From contig BEIB01000018.1 in the NCBI GenBank assembly GCA_002898615.1, positions 1 through 13,954 on the forward strand: a DNA stretch of 13,954 bases. Reading direction: 5' to 3'. This stretch comes from a bacterium HR25. GTDB lineage: Bacteria > Chloroflexota > Dehalococcoidia > SM23-28-2 > HRbin24. Positions 13,278 through 13,954 of the stretch are shown piece by piece (positions within the stretch are counted from its first letter, which is position 1; each line of letters starts with the position of its first letter). The notes beneath the pieces are model-generated. The model made no database searches and was not told the origin of the DNA. It saw nothing but the letters and a program-made list of their open reading frames with translations. The position numbers were made by a program, and so were the translations under genes.

Positions 13278-13954
13278 ATGGCCTTGAGGACGCGAGGACG
13301 CCGGGGCCACCTGCGCCGCAGCCGCTACGGCTATGGCGCCTATCGTTACGTGGCGCCCCGGCCGCGGCGCCGCCCGCGGCGGCCGTCGCGGCTGGGCCTG
13401 GGGCCGTGGCCCTGGCTGCTGGCCGGCGCCGGCGCGGCGGTGGGCCTGGTCTTCCTGGTTCCCCTCCTGCTGGCCGCCTTCCGCTGGCTCTTCGCCGCTC
13501 TGGGGCTGGGGCTCCCTCTGGTGGTCCTCACCCTCGCTGCCGATGCCTGGCTCCTCTGGCGGCTTGGCGCCTCCGGCCCTCCCCTCTCTTGGCGACGGTG
13601 GCTGGGCCTGCACCTCCTGCTGGCGGCCATCCTGGGCGCCCTGGGCCTCCTGGCCCCTCCCTGGCGCTTCGCCGGATCCTCCCTGGGCGACCTCTCTGCC
13701 GGCGGACGGGCCGGAGCCTTCCTGATGGGTAGCCTCCCCGGCCTCCTGGGCTGGCTGGCGGCCACCCTCGGGGCGGTCTGGGCCCTGGAGCCGCGGTCGG
13801 TCCGGCTGGCGGTACGGGGAGCCGCCCTGACGGGCCGCTGGCTCCTTTCCCTGGACATCCCCTCCCGCTCCTGGCGGGGGCTGCGCGCCTTTCTGGTCTG
13901 GCTGGGCTCCCTCCTCCCCAGCGGCGAGGAGGACTCCCTGCCGGAGCTCTCTCC
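13278..13954 (+). CDS. ftsK: Probable FtsK/SpoIIIE DNA translocase, N-terminal membrane part, cut by right edge
   Basis: An open frame runs from ATG 13278 through the window end (225 complete codons). The first 38 residues are extremely basic (15 Arg). About four hydrophobic segments follow, near residues 44-67, 71-95, 108-126 and 147-170, then a soluble, charged stretch ending in GEEDSLPEL. FtsK proteins begin with four membrane helices that anchor the hexameric DNA pump at the division septum, and ftsK or spoIIIE often lies after an RNase J gene. The motor domain with its Walker motifs would lie beyond the window and cannot be seen, so the name rests on topology and neighbourhood. It could instead be an unrelated membrane protein. 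The gene starts 31 bases after the RNase J stop, and GGTGAG lies just before the ATG, so cotranscription is likely. Confidence 0.72.
   Translation, partial: MALRTRGRRGHLRRSRYGYGAYRYVAPRPRRRPRRPSRLGLGPWPWLLAGAGAAVGLVFLVPLLLAAFRWLFAALGLGLPLVVLTLAADAWLLWRLGASGPPLSWRRWLGLHLLLAAILGALGLLAPPWRFAGSSLGDLSAGGRAGAFLMGSLPGLLGWLAATLGAVWALEPRSVRLAVRGAALTGRWLLSLDIPSRSWRGLRAFLVWLGSLLPSGEEDSLPELS

Overview
The window is a GC-rich bacterial chromosome segment with eleven protein genes, two of them cut by the window edges. I see no tRNA or rRNA gene, transposase, CRISPR array or phage gene. The gene content suggests a member of the Chloroflexota, possibly a Dehalococcoidia-like lineage. It combines tandem CaiB/BaiF CoA-transferases, a nitronate monooxygenase, an actinobacterial-style CysA sulfurtransferase, a class F-like sortase, an iron-sulfur family 4 uracil-DNA glycosylase, and RNase J followed by an FtsK-like gene. 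The phylum assignment is inference from gene content, not a measured placement.

Left part (1-4289, all on the minus strand): two adjacent class III CoA-transferase genes (551-1861, then 530 running off the left edge) form an operon. Upstream lie a thiosulfate sulfurtransferase (1997-2839) and a nitronate monooxygenase (3141-4289). These are metabolic genes with separate promoters. A 28-bp perfect GC palindrome after the sulfurtransferase probably ends its transcript. The 301-bp gap at 2840-3140 contains a perfect-consensus sigma-70 promoter (TTGACA-N16-TATAAT) that predicts a roughly 245-nt leader.

Middle part (4418-9731): a DNA maintenance operon on the plus strand holds polA, a beta-class DNA methyltransferase and mutM/fpg. 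The spacings are 19 bp and 2 bp. polA is full length with intact 5' nuclease, proofreading and polymerase motifs, and it looks leaderless. The methyltransferase has no restriction partner here. mutM converges on, and overlaps by 8 bp, a class F-like sortase gene on the minus strand.

Right part (9811-13954, plus strand): an autoprocessing P1-family aminopeptidase lies divergent from the sortase across a 79-bp shared control region. It is followed by the family 4 uracil-DNA glycosylase, RNase J and the membrane N-terminus of a probable FtsK/SpoIIIE translocase, cut by the right edge. Three base-excision or repair-synthesis functions (uracil removal, 8-oxoguanine removal, gap filling by Pol I) are encoded within about 7 kb.

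No gene set here forms an obviously undescribed defence or biosynthetic system. The most interesting signals are the complementary active sites of the CoA-transferase pair, the consensus promoter with an unexplained long leader, the apparently leaderless extended -10 promoters of polA and the uracil glycosylase, and the solitary methyltransferase placed between polA and mutM.
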